A stretch of 42,138 nt of DNA from Candidatus Omnitrophota bacterium (GCA_013177805.1 JABLXU010000049.1:1-42138); one strand, 5' to 3'; positions 1-8,482 are shown, numbered from the stretch's first letter. Notes: a model not told the origin generated them from the sequence alone. A program made the numbers and translations.

Positions 1-110
1 AAAGGCCATGTAGTTTCCTTACTGCACACGATGCAAAAACTGCCTCATTTGATTCAAAGTTTTTTCCGGCATCCTAAACTAAGCTATATTACAATGTAAT
101 GTCGGGATAC

Positions 111-509
111 TTACGTAAGGATTAATAAAAAGGTGATGAACTCATCTTCCATCATCTCCTTTCCTTCTTGCTCCAACAAATAATTAAAAACAAAGGGGAA
201 TTGATGCCGGCCCTGATCCTCAAAATACCGCAACATGATCATTAAAAAGGATCGTTGTGTGTTGTTGAATGTATTTTTGAATAATTTGACCAGCGCGTCA
301 GCCCCCGTGCTTCCGAATTGTTCCTTCACTTGCCGGATCGACTGGAATGAAACAATGGGCCGGGAAATCAAATCGTGAATTGCCTGCTCCGCGGCTGCCA
401 GATCGGTTGATGGACCTGTCGGATTTTGGCCGGATGACATTCCGGGCAAAGATGCATTGAACATTACGATTATCAATCCAAGTCGAATATACGAATTCAT
501 GATTTTCAT
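111..509 (-). CDS. small exported helical protein, partner of the metalloprotease-like gene
   Basis: 132-residue protein that I do not recognise. I start it at the ATG at 509 because GGAGG lies 9 nt upstream; a TTG further upstream overlaps that ribosome binding site. The first ~28 residues form a signal peptide (hydrophobic LGLIIVMFNASLPG stretch). The rest looks all-helical, with a HEAT-like 'DALVKLFKN...' then 'FLMIMLRYFEDQG' pattern, rich in Phe and Gln. It begins 42 bp after the stop of the upstream protease-like gene on the same strand, with no promoter or terminator visible between, so the two are probably co-transcribed. It could be a chaperone, inhibitor or substrate of that protein, but this rests on position only. 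Confidence 0.65.
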   Translation of the reverse strand: MKIMNSYIRLGLIIVMFNASLPGMSSGQNPTGPSTDLAAAEQAIHDLISRPIVSFQSIRQVKEQFGSTGADALVKLFKNTFNNTQRSFLMIMLRYFEDQGRHQFPFVFNYLLEQEGKEMMEDEFITFLLILT

Positions 510-551
510 GATAATGATCCTCCTCAATTTATAGGTTTAGCACGAAGTGAA

Positions 552-2666
552 TTAAGGGCAGGTGATAGCCGGTGTGTAAACAGGATCTCCTCCCTTGGGG
601 CATCCATCCCGTTCCCCGGCCGTGTAATAGGCGTTGGCTTGCTCATAGATAAGTCCATGATAGGTGGGACCCATCTGATAGGACATCATGTTATAGGGGC
701 ATAATGCATCTTGAGACGGATTGCTTATATCATTGAATGATCCCACGGTATGACCATGTTCATGGGCCCAGATCCAACCGGGAGATACCGAAGTGAAGGT
801 ATCCTTTCGCAGTAAAAAGCCTCCCCGGTATGGATCTCCTTTAGAACCCAGACGGGTGGCGCTGTTGCAATTTTCCAGCGAGGCGATTCCAACCCAGCCT
901 GGTGATGAATTCACCACGGCAACCCTTACATAGCTATTATTTGTGCACAGATAATTTTCCCAAGCAATTAAATCTAATTCTGAATCAAGATCTTCCGTCA
1001 AGTTAAATTCCAACATTTCTTGCGAAGACACCACGTTTACACTATCCACAACGTACGAGATATTCGCGGTATAATCCCATGGATCGGGAACATCCGGGTG
1101 GGGATTGCGCACTACCCATTCCGCCTCGCTGGCCGCAGCATAAACTTTACTGATGCCCCCATTGCTGAGAAGAAAGGAAAACGAGTATGGCGATAAATAC
1201 ACATTGCAATGATAGGTCAAGGTTGTGCCGGAACCACCCGTAGTCGCGCATCCGCAATGATAGATTACGTCCAACTTGGGCCTCAAGTTAACATTGGCAT
1301 ATTCTTTAAGGTAGAGATTCAGGCATTTCGTTGTGACATCGAGAATGCGCAATAACAATCCCTTTGTGCTGGCATGGCTCGGGGTGGATTGATAATGCGA
1401 ATTCAACGGGGTAGTAACATCCAGCGTAAACCATTGCTGGCTGGCGCTCGGCAAATAGGCCGGTGGGCCGTAGATATTGGCGTCATAATCGCCCCCGGCA
1501 GTTGTCCAATCCGCCGCACCGTCCCGTTTATACCAATTGGCATATGATTCGGCCCAAAACGATGTGACCTTGAATGCCTGCGCCCTTTTGCCGGCTTCCA
1601 GGTTTACAAATCCCGCATAGATATTCAGTTTGGCCGAAGTGATATACATGCCAGAGCCGATGGAGGAAATATCAAATCCCAAAATCGGCCGATCCTGCAT
1701 TTTCCATTCCACGATATCCCAGCTTCCATACGGATAACTATCGTTATTCTTTAGAACCGTATCCCGGGAGGGGCCGAATGTCATGCCGGGATCGATGGCC
1801 ATCGCTCCATCCGGCTGGATCGCAACATCCCCTAAATTCGCGGACATCTCGGCGCTGCCCAGACCATCCGGCCGCAAGCGCCAGGTTTGCGCGGTCCGTA
1901 CCGGGACTATTTCATCCTCCACGGGTATACCCTCTTCGTTCAACCGTATTACGCGGACCGGCCGCAATTTGTGGATGACTATCCCATTCTTTTCAAAGTA
2001 AAGTGGTTGATCGATTTCTACCTCTTCGCCGAAAATATCCCTTATCCGCCCGCCTTGCCGGGCTTCGCCGGTCACCAGGGCGTTGGGAATCTCAAACCTC
2101 GCCGTGACAAACTCATCCCGGTTCAAGTAGCCGTTCTTGACATCCGACCGTATCCGGTCCATCAGTGCGCGCTTGAGGATGACGTCCACCTTCAGGATGT
2201 CGTGAATATAGCGCACGGCGAGATCCACGTCCGGGAAAACCTCGGCCCAGCGGATCGTATCGCCCATCAAGGACACGTTGGAACAATTCGGCTCGCCCCA
2301 TTGGAATGGCTTGTACCCGTTACCACGCCCAAGCCCAATGGAATGAAGCCGGTAGGAGAAGACATTGCCCTCATGCTCGGCCTGGAAGGTCCCATCGGTC
2401 CGAACGCGCAAGGTCCAAATGCCCCTCGTGACCTCGTAATCACAATCGGGATTGGAGGATTCAACCAAGGTGGTATCCACCTCGGTCAGATTACCGAACG
2501 CGTTACGGTAATACTTGGGGTAGCTCAGGAAGGTCATGGTGTTAGGGCCGGTCTGTTCGGCGTATTCCGAAACCGGCGCGGGGTAGGTTGCCTTATCCCG
2601 CGCCATTAATGGGGGGGTGTAGCACAAGGAACACAAAGCGACGATGAAATATGCCAACCGTTTCAT
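552..2666 (-). CDS. secreted metzincin-like metalloprotease with DNRLRE/CBM96-type domain
   Basis: 704 residues. A signal peptide occupies residues 1-22. Residues ~30-300 include a 'WAEVFPDVDLAVRY' segment of the kind seen N-terminal in large secreted proteins with DNRLRE domains. Residues ~300-470 look like a DNRLRE/CBM96 beta-sandwich ('SAKLNIYAG', 'LRPKLDVIYH'). The C-terminus holds a zinc-protease motif H635-E-x-x-H639-x-x-G642, followed by C656 and a Met-turn-like 'YNMMSY' (658-663), the layout of metzincins. The third zinc-ligand position is Asn645 with Asp646 next to it, rather than the usual His or the Asp of snapalysins, so the ligand set is unusual. AAGGAGT lies 8 nt before the ATG. 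It probably acts outside the cell on a protein or glycoprotein, the beta-sandwich serving for binding. Substrate unknown. Confidence 0.75.
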   Translation of the reverse strand: MKRLAYFIVALCSLCYTPPLMARDKATYPAPVSEYAEQTGPNTMTFLSYPKYYRNAFGNLTEVDTTLVESSNPDCDYEVTRGIWTLRVRTDGTFQAEHEGNVFSYRLHSIGLGRGNGYKPFQWGEPNCSNVSLMGDTIRWAEVFPDVDLAVRYIHDILKVDVILKRALMDRIRSDVKNGYLNRDEFVTARFEIPNALVTGEARQGGRIRDIFGEEVEIDQPLYFEKNGIVIHKLRPVRVIRLNEEGIPVEDEIVPVRTAQTWRLRPDGLGSAEMSANLGDVAIQPDGAMAIDPGMTFGPSRDTVLKNNDSYPYGSWDIVEWKMQDRPILGFDISSIGSGMYITSAKLNIYAGFVNLEAGKRAQAFKVTSFWAESYANWYKRDGAADWTTAGGDYDANIYGPPAYLPSASQQWFTLDVTTPLNSHYQSTPSHASTKGLLLRILDVTTKCLNLYLKEYANVNLRPKLDVIYHCGCATTGGSGTTLTYHCNVYLSPYSFSFLLSNGGISKVYAAASEAEWVVRNPHPDVPDPWDYTANISYVVDSVNVVSSQEMLEFNLTEDLDSELDLIAWENYLCTNNSYVRVAVVNSSPGWVGIASLENCNSATRLGSKGDPYRGGFLLRKDTFTSVSPGWIWAHEHGHTVGSFNDISNPSQDALCPYNMMSYQMGPTYHGLIYEQANAYYTAGERDGCPKGGDPVYTPAITCP

Positions 2667-2702
2667 ATTTCGCTACTCCTTGAGTGATTCAGAACCGATT
2701 CT

Positions 2703-2732
2703 AATATAGCCTAGAGAAAATTATTCTGTCAA
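2703..2732 (-). promoter_or_regulatory. sigma-70-type promoter of the protease-like operon
   Basis: On the minus strand TTGACA (2727-2732) is followed after 18 nt by TATATT (2703-2708). The -35 box is a full consensus match. The predicted start lies about 30 nt before the ATG at 2666, giving a short leader with a good ribosome binding site. Confidence 0.65.
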
Positions 2733-2844
2733 TAAAAAATATAATCACTCAAATTAGATCAATTTGGTCGGCATTTGTAACGAATAAATACTTACTCATT
2801 TATACTGGATTCAAGTCACGGAAAATCCAGCGAACGCATAGAGG

Positions 2845-3105
2845 ATGTTGAAAAAAGGTTGCCTGAGCCTTTCCGAACAGAAACAACTCAATGGGATTTG
2901 GATTATTGACTTTCAGGTGGGAAGAGCAACAAAGAAATCCGCTTCCTTGACGGAAGGCACGATCTGGACCGCTATTTTCCGTTACGAAGACGACGAACGG
3001 GGGAATTGGATCCGGCAAACGGGAATCGTTCTTCCGCCTTCCGGACAGATGTTTGCCGGGACAGAAAGGCGCCGCGTGCATCGGATCGTGGAGTACTATC
3101 CATAA
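2845..3105 (+). CDS. possible small hypothetical protein
   Basis: 86 codons, unrecognised. The reading frame is open between two minus-strand genes, has natural-looking amino acid composition (WIIDFQVGR, WTAIFRYEDDE) and overlaps no other believable gene. The ATG has AGAGG directly against it, so the start is uncertain and translation may begin at a nearby TTG. The predicted product is soluble, without signal peptide or membrane segment. It may equally be chance, since the opposite strand is open here too. Confidence 0.3.
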   Translation: MLKKGCLSLSEQKQLNGIWIIDFQVGRATKKSASLTEGTIWTAIFRYEDDERGNWIRQTGIVLPPSGQMFAGTERRRVHRIVEYYP

Positions 3106-3121
3106 GCTGGTCCGCGGTCCG

Positions 3122-3739
3122 CTAAACTCCATTCCGGATGGGACAATAATATTCCGGGGGGGTCATCGGATCCTTGGGACCGACCCAGACGATATCGCCC
3201 CGGCTGGTCAAGCCGTTGGTGGTTTGATACAAGAACCGGGGATTGCCCGCGGGGCAGGCTTGTTGCGCGTTGCTGTAATCACGCTGGCCGCCCCACCCGT
3301 TGATGCCATCCGGCCCCCAGCTGTTCAGCCGCCACAGATGTCCCCACCCGCCTGTGTGACCGGAGCCATAATTGTTGACGTAATCGTAGGCGTATCCCCA
3401 CTGGTTGTAATCATTGGGATTCGCGTAGGTCGCGAAGGGATCATGCGGGACCGAGCTGATATACGCGACCGGTGTGGTCAGGCGGTAGAAACGCACTTCG
3501 TTCGGGTGCCAGGAGTCAAACCGTCCGGGAACCCGGGGTTGGTCGCAGGTGGGATAATCGTTGTTGTCCAACCGGTACATTTCCAATGCGGTTTCCAAGG
3601 TTTTCATATCAGAAACCGCCCGGCTGACTTTGGCCCGGATCTGGGCGTTCAGGAAGTTGGGCACGGCGATGGCTGCCAGGATGCCGATAATCGCGACCAC
3701 GATCAGCAATTCAATCAACGTGAATCCTTTTGATGTCAT
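3122..3739 (-). CDS. type II secretion/type IV pilus-like pseudopilin
   Basis: 205 residues from the ATG at 3739, which has GGGGAGG 5 nt upstream; an upstream in-frame start is unsupported. The N-terminus is a class III prepilin signal, K-G|F-T-L-I-E-L-L, with cleavage after Gly5 and Glu at mature position 5, followed by a ~20-residue hydrophobic helix. The rest is a globular domain with 'DLxTxxxALExYRLDNNDYP', 'LTTPVAYISSVPHDPFA' and 'SWGPDGINGWGG', a form very frequent in GspG-like pseudopilins of Planctomycete-like and candidate-phylum genomes. It would be processed by a prepilin peptidase and assembled in the inner membrane. No secretion machinery lies nearby, so it is a solitary pseudopilin, as is usual for this family. 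Confidence 0.85.
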   Translation of the reverse strand: MTSKGFTLIELLIVVAIIGILAAIAVPNFLNAQIRAKVSRAVSDMKTLETALEMYRLDNNDYPTCDQPRVPGRFDSWHPNEVRFYRLTTPVAYISSVPHDPFATYANPNDYNQWGYAYDYVNNYGSGHTGGWGHLWRLNSWGPDGINGWGGQRDYSNAQQACPAGNPRFLYQTTNGLTSRGDIVWVGPKDPMTPPEYYCPIRNGV

Positions 3740-3770
3740 GATCTCCTCCCCGGGAATTTCAATAGAAAAC

Positions 3771-3797
3771 ATTATACCCCGGTCTTTCTCTAGTCAA
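3771..3797 (-). promoter_or_regulatory. probable promoter of the pseudopilin gene
   Basis: Minus strand: TTGACT (3792-3797), 15-nt spacer, perfect TATAAT (3771-3776). The spacer is short, but the -10 box is exact and lies about 30 nt before the pseudopilin ATG. Confidence 0.5.
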
Positions 3798-3918
3798 TCA
3801 ATTTTGGGGACTATCTGTCAAGAGCCTTCTGGGGTCCCCGGCCGGGATCGGGATCTGTGTGAGAATTAGGCCATGTGTTATTGTTTACCGGTTTGCCGTG
3901 TTGTTTTTCAGCGCATTT

Positions 3919-3937
3919 CCTCTCCTTCTAGGAGAGG
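3919..3937. repeat. REP-like palindrome in a 430-bp intergenic region
   Basis: CCTCTCC-TTCTA-GGAGAGG, a 7-bp perfect inverted repeat, followed by 'GATAGGGTGAGGG'. Relatives of the same motif occur in other gaps in this window (25068-25087 perfect; imperfect near 9740, 27785, 31023, 36065, 39233). The remainder of the intergenic stretch 3800-4172 holds a 7-bp hairpin just before the next gene and nothing else that I recognise. Confidence 0.6.
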
Positions 3938-4125
3938 GATAGGGTGAGGGAAGCCCTGAAGGAGCCAAATTCATACGTTCTCTGCAATGGTGTAAACAGT
4001 TACGGCCCTATATTCCAAATAGCGCAAAAAGTGGGCTATTGAACCCCTGGAGTTCTCTCGCGTGCTGTAGTCCAATAAGGTAAGGTAAAAAACGGGGGGA
4101 AAGCCACGGTTCATTGAGCTACCCC

Positions 4126-4148
4126 ACGGCAGCCTTGAGCACTGCCGT
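4126..4148 (+). other. short hairpin in the leader of the Tat oxidoreductase gene
   Basis: ACGGCAG (4126-4132) pairs with CTGCCGT (4142-4148) around a 9-nt loop, 24 nt before the start codon and just before its GGAGGAG ribosome binding site. There is only a CTTT after the stem, so it is not a convincing terminator. It may be a leader structure or chance. Confidence 0.25.
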
Positions 4149-4172
4149 CTTTCATCCGGGAGGAGAAAAACC

Positions 4173-5498
4173 ATGCTATACGACCGACTTAATCGCCGTT
4201 CGTTTTTGAAAGCCGCGTCCTTCGCGCCCGCGGCGTTTTATTTTGTCCCCGGCCGCGCGCTGGGCAAGGAGGCGTTGGCGGCGGCGAATGACCGCATCAA
4301 CGTAGGCTGCATCGGCGTGGGCGACCGGGGCACGGTGGTCATGCGCGGATTCTTGAACGACCGCACCGCGCAGGTTGTGGCCGTTTGCGACGTCAAAAGC
4401 CATGTCCTCAAGGAAAAGCGCGAACTGGTGAACACCTATTACGATCACACCAGTTGCGCCGCGTACAAGGATTTCCGCGAGCTGGTGGCCCGGGATGACA
4501 TCGATGTCTGCCAGGTGGCCACCTGTGACCATTGGCATGTCCTGGCCAGCCTGTACGCCGTCCGCGCCGGCAAGGATGTCTATTGCGAAAAGCCCATGGG
4601 ACTGACGCTGGAGGAAGACCAGACTCTGCGGCGGGAAATCCACGAACGCGAGCGCATCTTTCAATTCGGAACCCAGCAGCGCTCCGACCCCAAGTTCGAA
4701 ATGGCCTGCCGCCTGGTGCGCGAAGGGAAAATCGGCGAGGTGAAGGGCATCAATATTTGGTGCTCGGGCAGCAGTGCCGGGGGCGATCCTACCCCGGTCC
4801 CGGTCCCCGAATGGCTGGATTACAATCTCTGGCTGGGGCCCGCTCCCACCAAGCCGTATACCCGCGACCGTTGCTCCAACGCCCTGTGGTGGTTCATCTC
4901 CGACTACGCGTTGGGTTTCATCGCGGGCTGGGGGATCCACCCGGTGGACATTGCCTTCTGGGGCGCGCCGGAGAAGTTCAAAAGTCCATGGACCATCCAG
5001 GGCACGGGAGTCTTCCCCACGCAAGGCGTCGCCGACACAGCCCTCACCTGGGACATTACGTTACGCACAGGGGCAGGAACCACCGTGCGGTACACCTCGC
5101 ATCCCTGCCCGGAAGAATGGTCAAAACGCTATGAGGACCAAAACGACCACGGAACCGCGTTCGAAGGGACCGAGGGCTGGGTGTACGTCCGGCGTGGCAA
5201 ACTCAGCACGTATCCCAAAAGCATTCTTGAAAACGCGAAATTCCCGGAAGGCTCGGATACGTATGAAAATTCGACCAACGCGCACGTTTCGAATTTCCTC
5301 GAATCCGTGCGGACCCGCAAATCCCCCCGCAGCGAAATCGATGTCTCTGTCCAAGGCGATATGTTCTGCCATGTCAGCGACATCGCCATCCGCTTGAAGC
5401 GGGAGCTGCGATTCGATACGGACCGGGAGCGGTTTATCGGGGACAATGAAGCCAACGCGCGGCTCTCCCGCCCGATGCGGAAGCCATGGCATTTGTGA
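4173..5498 (+). CDS. Tat-exported Gfo/Idh/MocA-family oxidoreductase
   Basis: 441 residues. A Tat signal is plain at the N-terminus (N7-R-R-S-F-L-K, then a hydrophobic stretch), so the enzyme is exported folded with its cofactor. The Rossmann fold follows: G45-x-I-G-x-G-x-x-G, then 'AVCDVK', 'ATCDHWH' and the family signature E139-K-P. The C-terminal half is the alpha/beta substrate domain with 'GWGIHPVDIAFW'. Such proteins oxidise or reduce sugars and sugar acids with bound NAD(P); GH109 glycosidases share the fold, so a retaining glycosidase activity is a real alternative. GGAGGAG lies 7 nt before the ATG. It stands alone on the plus strand next to a GH16 gene, in keeping with a role in sugar processing. 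Substrate not predictable. Confidence 0.85.
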   Translation: MLYDRLNRRSFLKAASFAPAAFYFVPGRALGKEALAAANDRINVGCIGVGDRGTVVMRGFLNDRTAQVVAVCDVKSHVLKEKRELVNTYYDHTSCAAYKDFRELVARDDIDVCQVATCDHWHVLASLYAVRAGKDVYCEKPMGLTLEEDQTLRREIHERERIFQFGTQQRSDPKFEMACRLVREGKIGEVKGINIWCSGSSAGGDPTPVPVPEWLDYNLWLGPAPTKPYTRDRCSNALWWFISDYALGFIAGWGIHPVDIAFWGAPEKFKSPWTIQGTGVFPTQGVADTALTWDITLRTGAGTTVRYTSHPCPEEWSKRYEDQNDHGTAFEGTEGWVYVRRGKLSTYPKSILENAKFPEGSDTYENSTNAHVSNFLESVRTRKSPRSEIDVSVQGDMFCHVSDIAIRLKRELRFDTDRERFIGDNEANARLSRPMRKPWHL

Positions 5499-5516
5499 AT
5501 CCATCCCACCGATCAC

Positions 5517-5550
5517 AAGGCCGGGGCGCATGGTGACGCGCCTCGGCCTT
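5517..5550. terminator. hairpin between convergent genes
   Basis: A 13-bp stem with one G-T pair (AAGGCCGGGGCGC with GCGCCTCGGCCTT) and an 8-nt loop lies 19 nt after the oxidoreductase stop and 26 nt before the stop of the convergent GH16 gene. Neither side has a real T-run, so it may act weakly or protect 3' ends from decay. Confidence 0.5.
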
Positions 5551-5575
5551 GCGATTCTCCTCACCTCATTTCACT

Positions 5576-6397
5576 TCATTGTTCTGTTGCCGCCGCGTTG
5601 GAAGTCTGTTGGTACACCCGGACGTAATCGATGACGTATTTCACCGGGAAAATTGAATCATCAATTCCTTGCTGACCGCCCCAGGTCCCGCCGATAGCCG
5701 TGTTGAGGATCAGGTAAAATTCCTGGTCAAACGGCCAGCTGGTTTCGCCCTCGCCCTCGTTGGCATAGGTGAAATATTTGTTTTCATCCACGAAGAAGTC
5801 GATCCGGTCCGGAAACCATTCAATGGCATAGACATGAAAGTCTTGGTATGGTTTTTCGATCCGGATGGACGCGCCCTTGTTGTTGCCCTTGATATGGTTG
5901 TATTTATCCGTATGCACATTGGCGTGGATCACATCAGGATCGAAACCGACGTTCTCCATGATGTCAATCTCGCCGCATTTGGGCCATCCCACTTGACGGA
6001 TGTTGGTCCCCAGCATCCAGATGGCGGGCCAGGTGCCTTTGCCGGTGGGGAGTTGGGCCCGCACTTCGACGCGGCCGTATTTCCAGGTGGCCTTGGTGGC
6101 GGTATGCAGGCTGGCCGAGGTATATTCCGCGTTCTGGTAAGCTTCCTTGCGCGATTCGATGATCAGCGTGCCGTTCTCCACGCGGGCGTTTTCCAGCCGC
6201 GCGCGGGTGTAGTATTGTTTCTCCCGGTTGCGGATGAATCCCTCTTCATAATCCCATTTCTCCGGATTCGGCAACCCCTCGTAATCGAACTCATCCGACC
6301 AGACCAGTTTCCATTCCGCGGAGGGGGACGGATTGTCCGCTCCATAAGCGGCGGGAAGGGCCAGGATCAGCAGCGTAAGGATGGAAATCCATGTCAT
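5576..6397 (-). CDS. secreted GH16 beta-glucanase (laminarinase-like)
   Basis: 273 residues with a signal peptide cleaved near A18-Y-G-A. 'LVWSDEFDYEG' opens the GH16 jelly roll. The catalytic motif is E143-I-D145-I-M-E148: Glu143 nucleophile, Asp145 helper, Glu148 acid/base, with the extra Met of the laminarinase/GH16_3 type. 'WPAIWMLG' and 'YVRVYQ' near the C-terminus also fit. Family members cleave beta-1,3- or mixed beta-1,3/1,4-glucans. No carbohydrate-binding module is attached; length is that of a bare catalytic domain. AGGAG lies 8 nt before the ATG. It begins 96 bp after the SUMF1-domain gene on the same strand and could be read from the same transcript. Confidence 0.92.
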   Translation of the reverse strand: MTWISILTLLILALPAAYGADNPSPSAEWKLVWSDEFDYEGLPNPEKWDYEEGFIRNREKQYYTRARLENARVENGTLIIESRKEAYQNAEYTSASLHTATKATWKYGRVEVRAQLPTGKGTWPAIWMLGTNIRQVGWPKCGEIDIMENVGFDPDVIHANVHTDKYNHIKGNNKGASIRIEKPYQDFHVYAIEWFPDRIDFFVDENKYFTYANEGEGETSWPFDQEFYLILNTAIGGTWGGQQGIDDSIFPVKYVIDYVRVYQQTSNAAATEQ

Positions 6398-6493
6398 TAT
6401 GATCGCTCCTATCGTAAACCGAATATTGAATTAAGGGTAAAACAGGCCGAAGAAAAAATCCACAACGCGAGATGAGCCGATACGGATGGTGGC

Positions 6494-7366
6494 TCAATCC
6501 GCGTCCATCGCCACGCGGAAGCCCAAATTGGCCCAGTGCACGTGACCGATTTCGGGATAGGTCCCTCCCCGCCAGGCGCAACGCAGTTGGCGGGGTTCGT
6601 TGGTCATGAAACTCCCGCCCCGCAGCACGCGGTACGAGTCATTTTTTCCGCAGGCATCCTGACACCATTCCATGACGTTGCCGGCCATGTCGTAACAGCC
6701 CCAGGGGCTTTTCCCCGCCTCAAATATCCCTACGGGTGAAGTGAAAGCGTAAGGATCGATGGCGTCTTTATTGAGGGATATATTCCCCAGCTGACCGTAC
6801 CAGTTGCATTTGCGGGGATCCCACTCATCGCCCCAGGGGAAAATGCGGCCGTCGGTTCCGCGCGCGGCTTTTTCCCATTCAAGCGAGGCCGGCAGCCGGT
6901 AGGGCTTGCCGGTTTTGATCACCAGCCAGTTGCAATACGCTTCGGCTTCGTACCAGCTCACGCCGAAAACCGGGCGGTCTTCCAGCCGCATCCCCCGGTA
7001 TTCCTTGTCGTTCCAGCGCCGCGGATGTTGCCAGTCATAGCGCCAGCGGAAATACCAACCCTCTTCAGACCAAAATTCCGGCCGGTTGTAACCACCGTCT
7101 TCGATGAAGCACGCAAATTCCAAAATAGTGACCTCGTAGCGGCCGATCCAATAGGCAGGCAAGTTTACGGAATAGGCTTTCGGCTCATCATACGGCACCC
7201 GGTACAAAGCGCGTTCTTTCTCCCCCGAACCGGCGATGAACGGCCCGGCCGGGATTAAAACCATGGGGGGTTCCAGAATATCATCCGGGGATACATTCAG
7301 CACCGGCATTATGTATATAATGCACCATACGAACAACGGGATTTGTGGGCGGAAATGTCGAATCAT
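6494..7366 (-). CDS. SUMF1/FGE-sulfatase-fold protein lacking the catalytic cysteines
   Basis: 290 residues; the first ~25 form a signal peptide or anchor. The domain is a formylglycine-generating-enzyme fold: 'MVLIPAGPFIAGS' (35-47), 'VTILEFACFIEDGGY', 'RPVFGVSWYEAEAYCNW' (131-147), 'RLPASLEWEKAARG', G229-N-V-M-E-W, R249-G-G-S and L281-G-F-R. In true FGEs two cysteines that bind copper follow the GGS motif; here the segment reads GGSFMTNEPRQLRC and both positions are replaced. It is therefore unlikely to make formylglycine and more probably acts as a binding or other exported member of this large superfamily. The N-terminus overlaps the start of the divergent membrane protein; Met20 is another possible start. 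Confidence 0.8.
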   Translation of the reverse strand: MIRHFRPQIPLFVWCIIYIMPVLNVSPDDILEPPMVLIPAGPFIAGSGEKERALYRVPYDEPKAYSVNLPAYWIGRYEVTILEFACFIEDGGYNRPEFWSEEGWYFRWRYDWQHPRRWNDKEYRGMRLEDRPVFGVSWYEAEAYCNWLVIKTGKPYRLPASLEWEKAARGTDGRIFPWGDEWDPRKCNWYGQLGNISLNKDAIDPYAFTSPVGIFEAGKSPWGCYDMAGNVMEWCQDACGKNDSYRVLRGGSFMTNEPRQLRCAWRGGTYPEIGHVHWANLGFRVAMDAD

Positions 7367-8482
7367 ATTTCACCGGAAACCGGGAAAAGGTTGAACCTTT
7401 TTCGCCCGGCATTGTGGGCGTCAATCGGATATGTCATCCTGCTGGCCGGCAGCGGATGCCTGCGCCTGTATTATTGCTTCCAACTGACCCCTTACACCAC
7501 CGATCTGGTGCGCAATCTCGGGTATGGAAAAGCCTTCCCCTACTACGGATTGGTCTTATATGACCTGACCCCATTGGACTTGGCGCCGTATCCTTGTCAG
7601 TACTTTTGGGAAAACCATCACTATTCTTATCCTCCGGTAACGCTGCTGCTGTTTGCCTCCATTGCCGCTTTAGGAACCGCGCTGCCGCTGGCGAAAATCA
7701 TTTTAACGCTGTTTGACGCGGCCGGCAGCTGGGCCATGTGGAAATACACCGGCGACCGCTGGGTGGTTTTGCTCTACTGGCTCAATCCCACCAGTGTTTG
7801 GTTTACGTCCCGCGAAGGCCAGTTCGAGGGATTCGTGGTTTTCTGGTCCGTGCTGGCGCTGCTGGCCCTTCAACACAAGAAAAATTACGCGCTGGGGATT
7901 TTAGGGCTCGCCATCCAGACCAAGTTTTTCCCCATCTTTCTTCTGCCCTATTTTCTTCAAAATCTGTCATGGCGGGAACCCCGGCGATTGACGGCGCAGT
8001 TGGCCTGGGGAATCTTCAGCCTGGTTCCCAGCCTGCTCGCCTATCTCTTTGGCGGCTATCCCGCGCATCTGTTGGAAATGAATTATGTTCCCAATATCAA
8101 TCCCCTTTCCTGGTTTGTTGCCGATCCGACCCGGTATGTGGAGTATCCCGTTTGGTTGATCTATTCCCACCTGTTTTTTTCGGTGGCGTTTGAATTCTTC
8201 TGCCTGTATGGCTTGAAACGCACGCAAACCATTTGGCCGTGGCTGACTCCGTTCCTTTTCGTGTTTCAGGTCCACACCAGCCGGCTGGGGCAATTCTGGT
8301 ACCTAATGTATCTCCCGGCGTTGTGCCTGCTGGTGGAAGAAAAGAATTTCCGCCGGGCGCTTTTCCTCGGTTGTTGGGGCATGAGCCTACTCGGTTTGTC
8401 TTCCATAGTATTCGGCCTCACCGGTTATCAGAATCCGCCAGACGTGATGCTTCTTATCGAGAGGATTTTCTGGGGATTTTAA
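7355..8482 (+). CDS. multi-spanning GT-C type glycosyltransferase (GT87/PIG-M-like)
   Basis: 375 residues from the ATG at 7355 (weak GGCGG before it; a TTG at 7343 is the alternative). About nine or ten hydrophobic helices. The layout 'DLVRNLGYGKAFPYYGL' in the first outer loop, then 'YSYPPVTLLLF', 'NPTSVWFTSREGQFEGF' and repeated 'PLLP/FFPIFLLPY' helices is typical of GT-C enzymes that move a hexose, usually mannose, from a polyprenyl phosphate. A charged outer-loop residue would be the catalytic base. It would act at the inner membrane, facing the periplasm. Its 5' end overlaps that of the divergent SUMF1-domain gene by 12 bp. Acceptor unknown. Confidence 0.7.
   Translation: MSNHISPETGKRLNLFRPALWASIGYVILLAGSGCLRLYYCFQLTPYTTDLVRNLGYGKAFPYYGLVLYDLTPLDLAPYPCQYFWENHHYSYPPVTLLLFASIAALGTALPLAKIILTLFDAAGSWAMWKYTGDRWVVLLYWLNPTSVWFTSREGQFEGFVVFWSVLALLALQHKKNYALGILGLAIQTKFFPIFLLPYFLQNLSWREPRRLTAQLAWGIFSLVPSLLAYLFGGYPAHLLEMNYVPNINPLSWFVADPTRYVEYPVWLIYSHLFFSVAFEFFCLYGLKRTQTIWPWLTPFLFVFQVHTSRLGQFWYLMYLPALCLLVEEKNFRRALFLGCWGMSLLGLSSIVFGLTGYQNPPDVMLLIERIFWGF

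Noticed and set aside
6494..7366. Annotation as active formylglycine-generating enzyme
   Set aside because: The catalytic cysteine pair after the GGS motif is missing.
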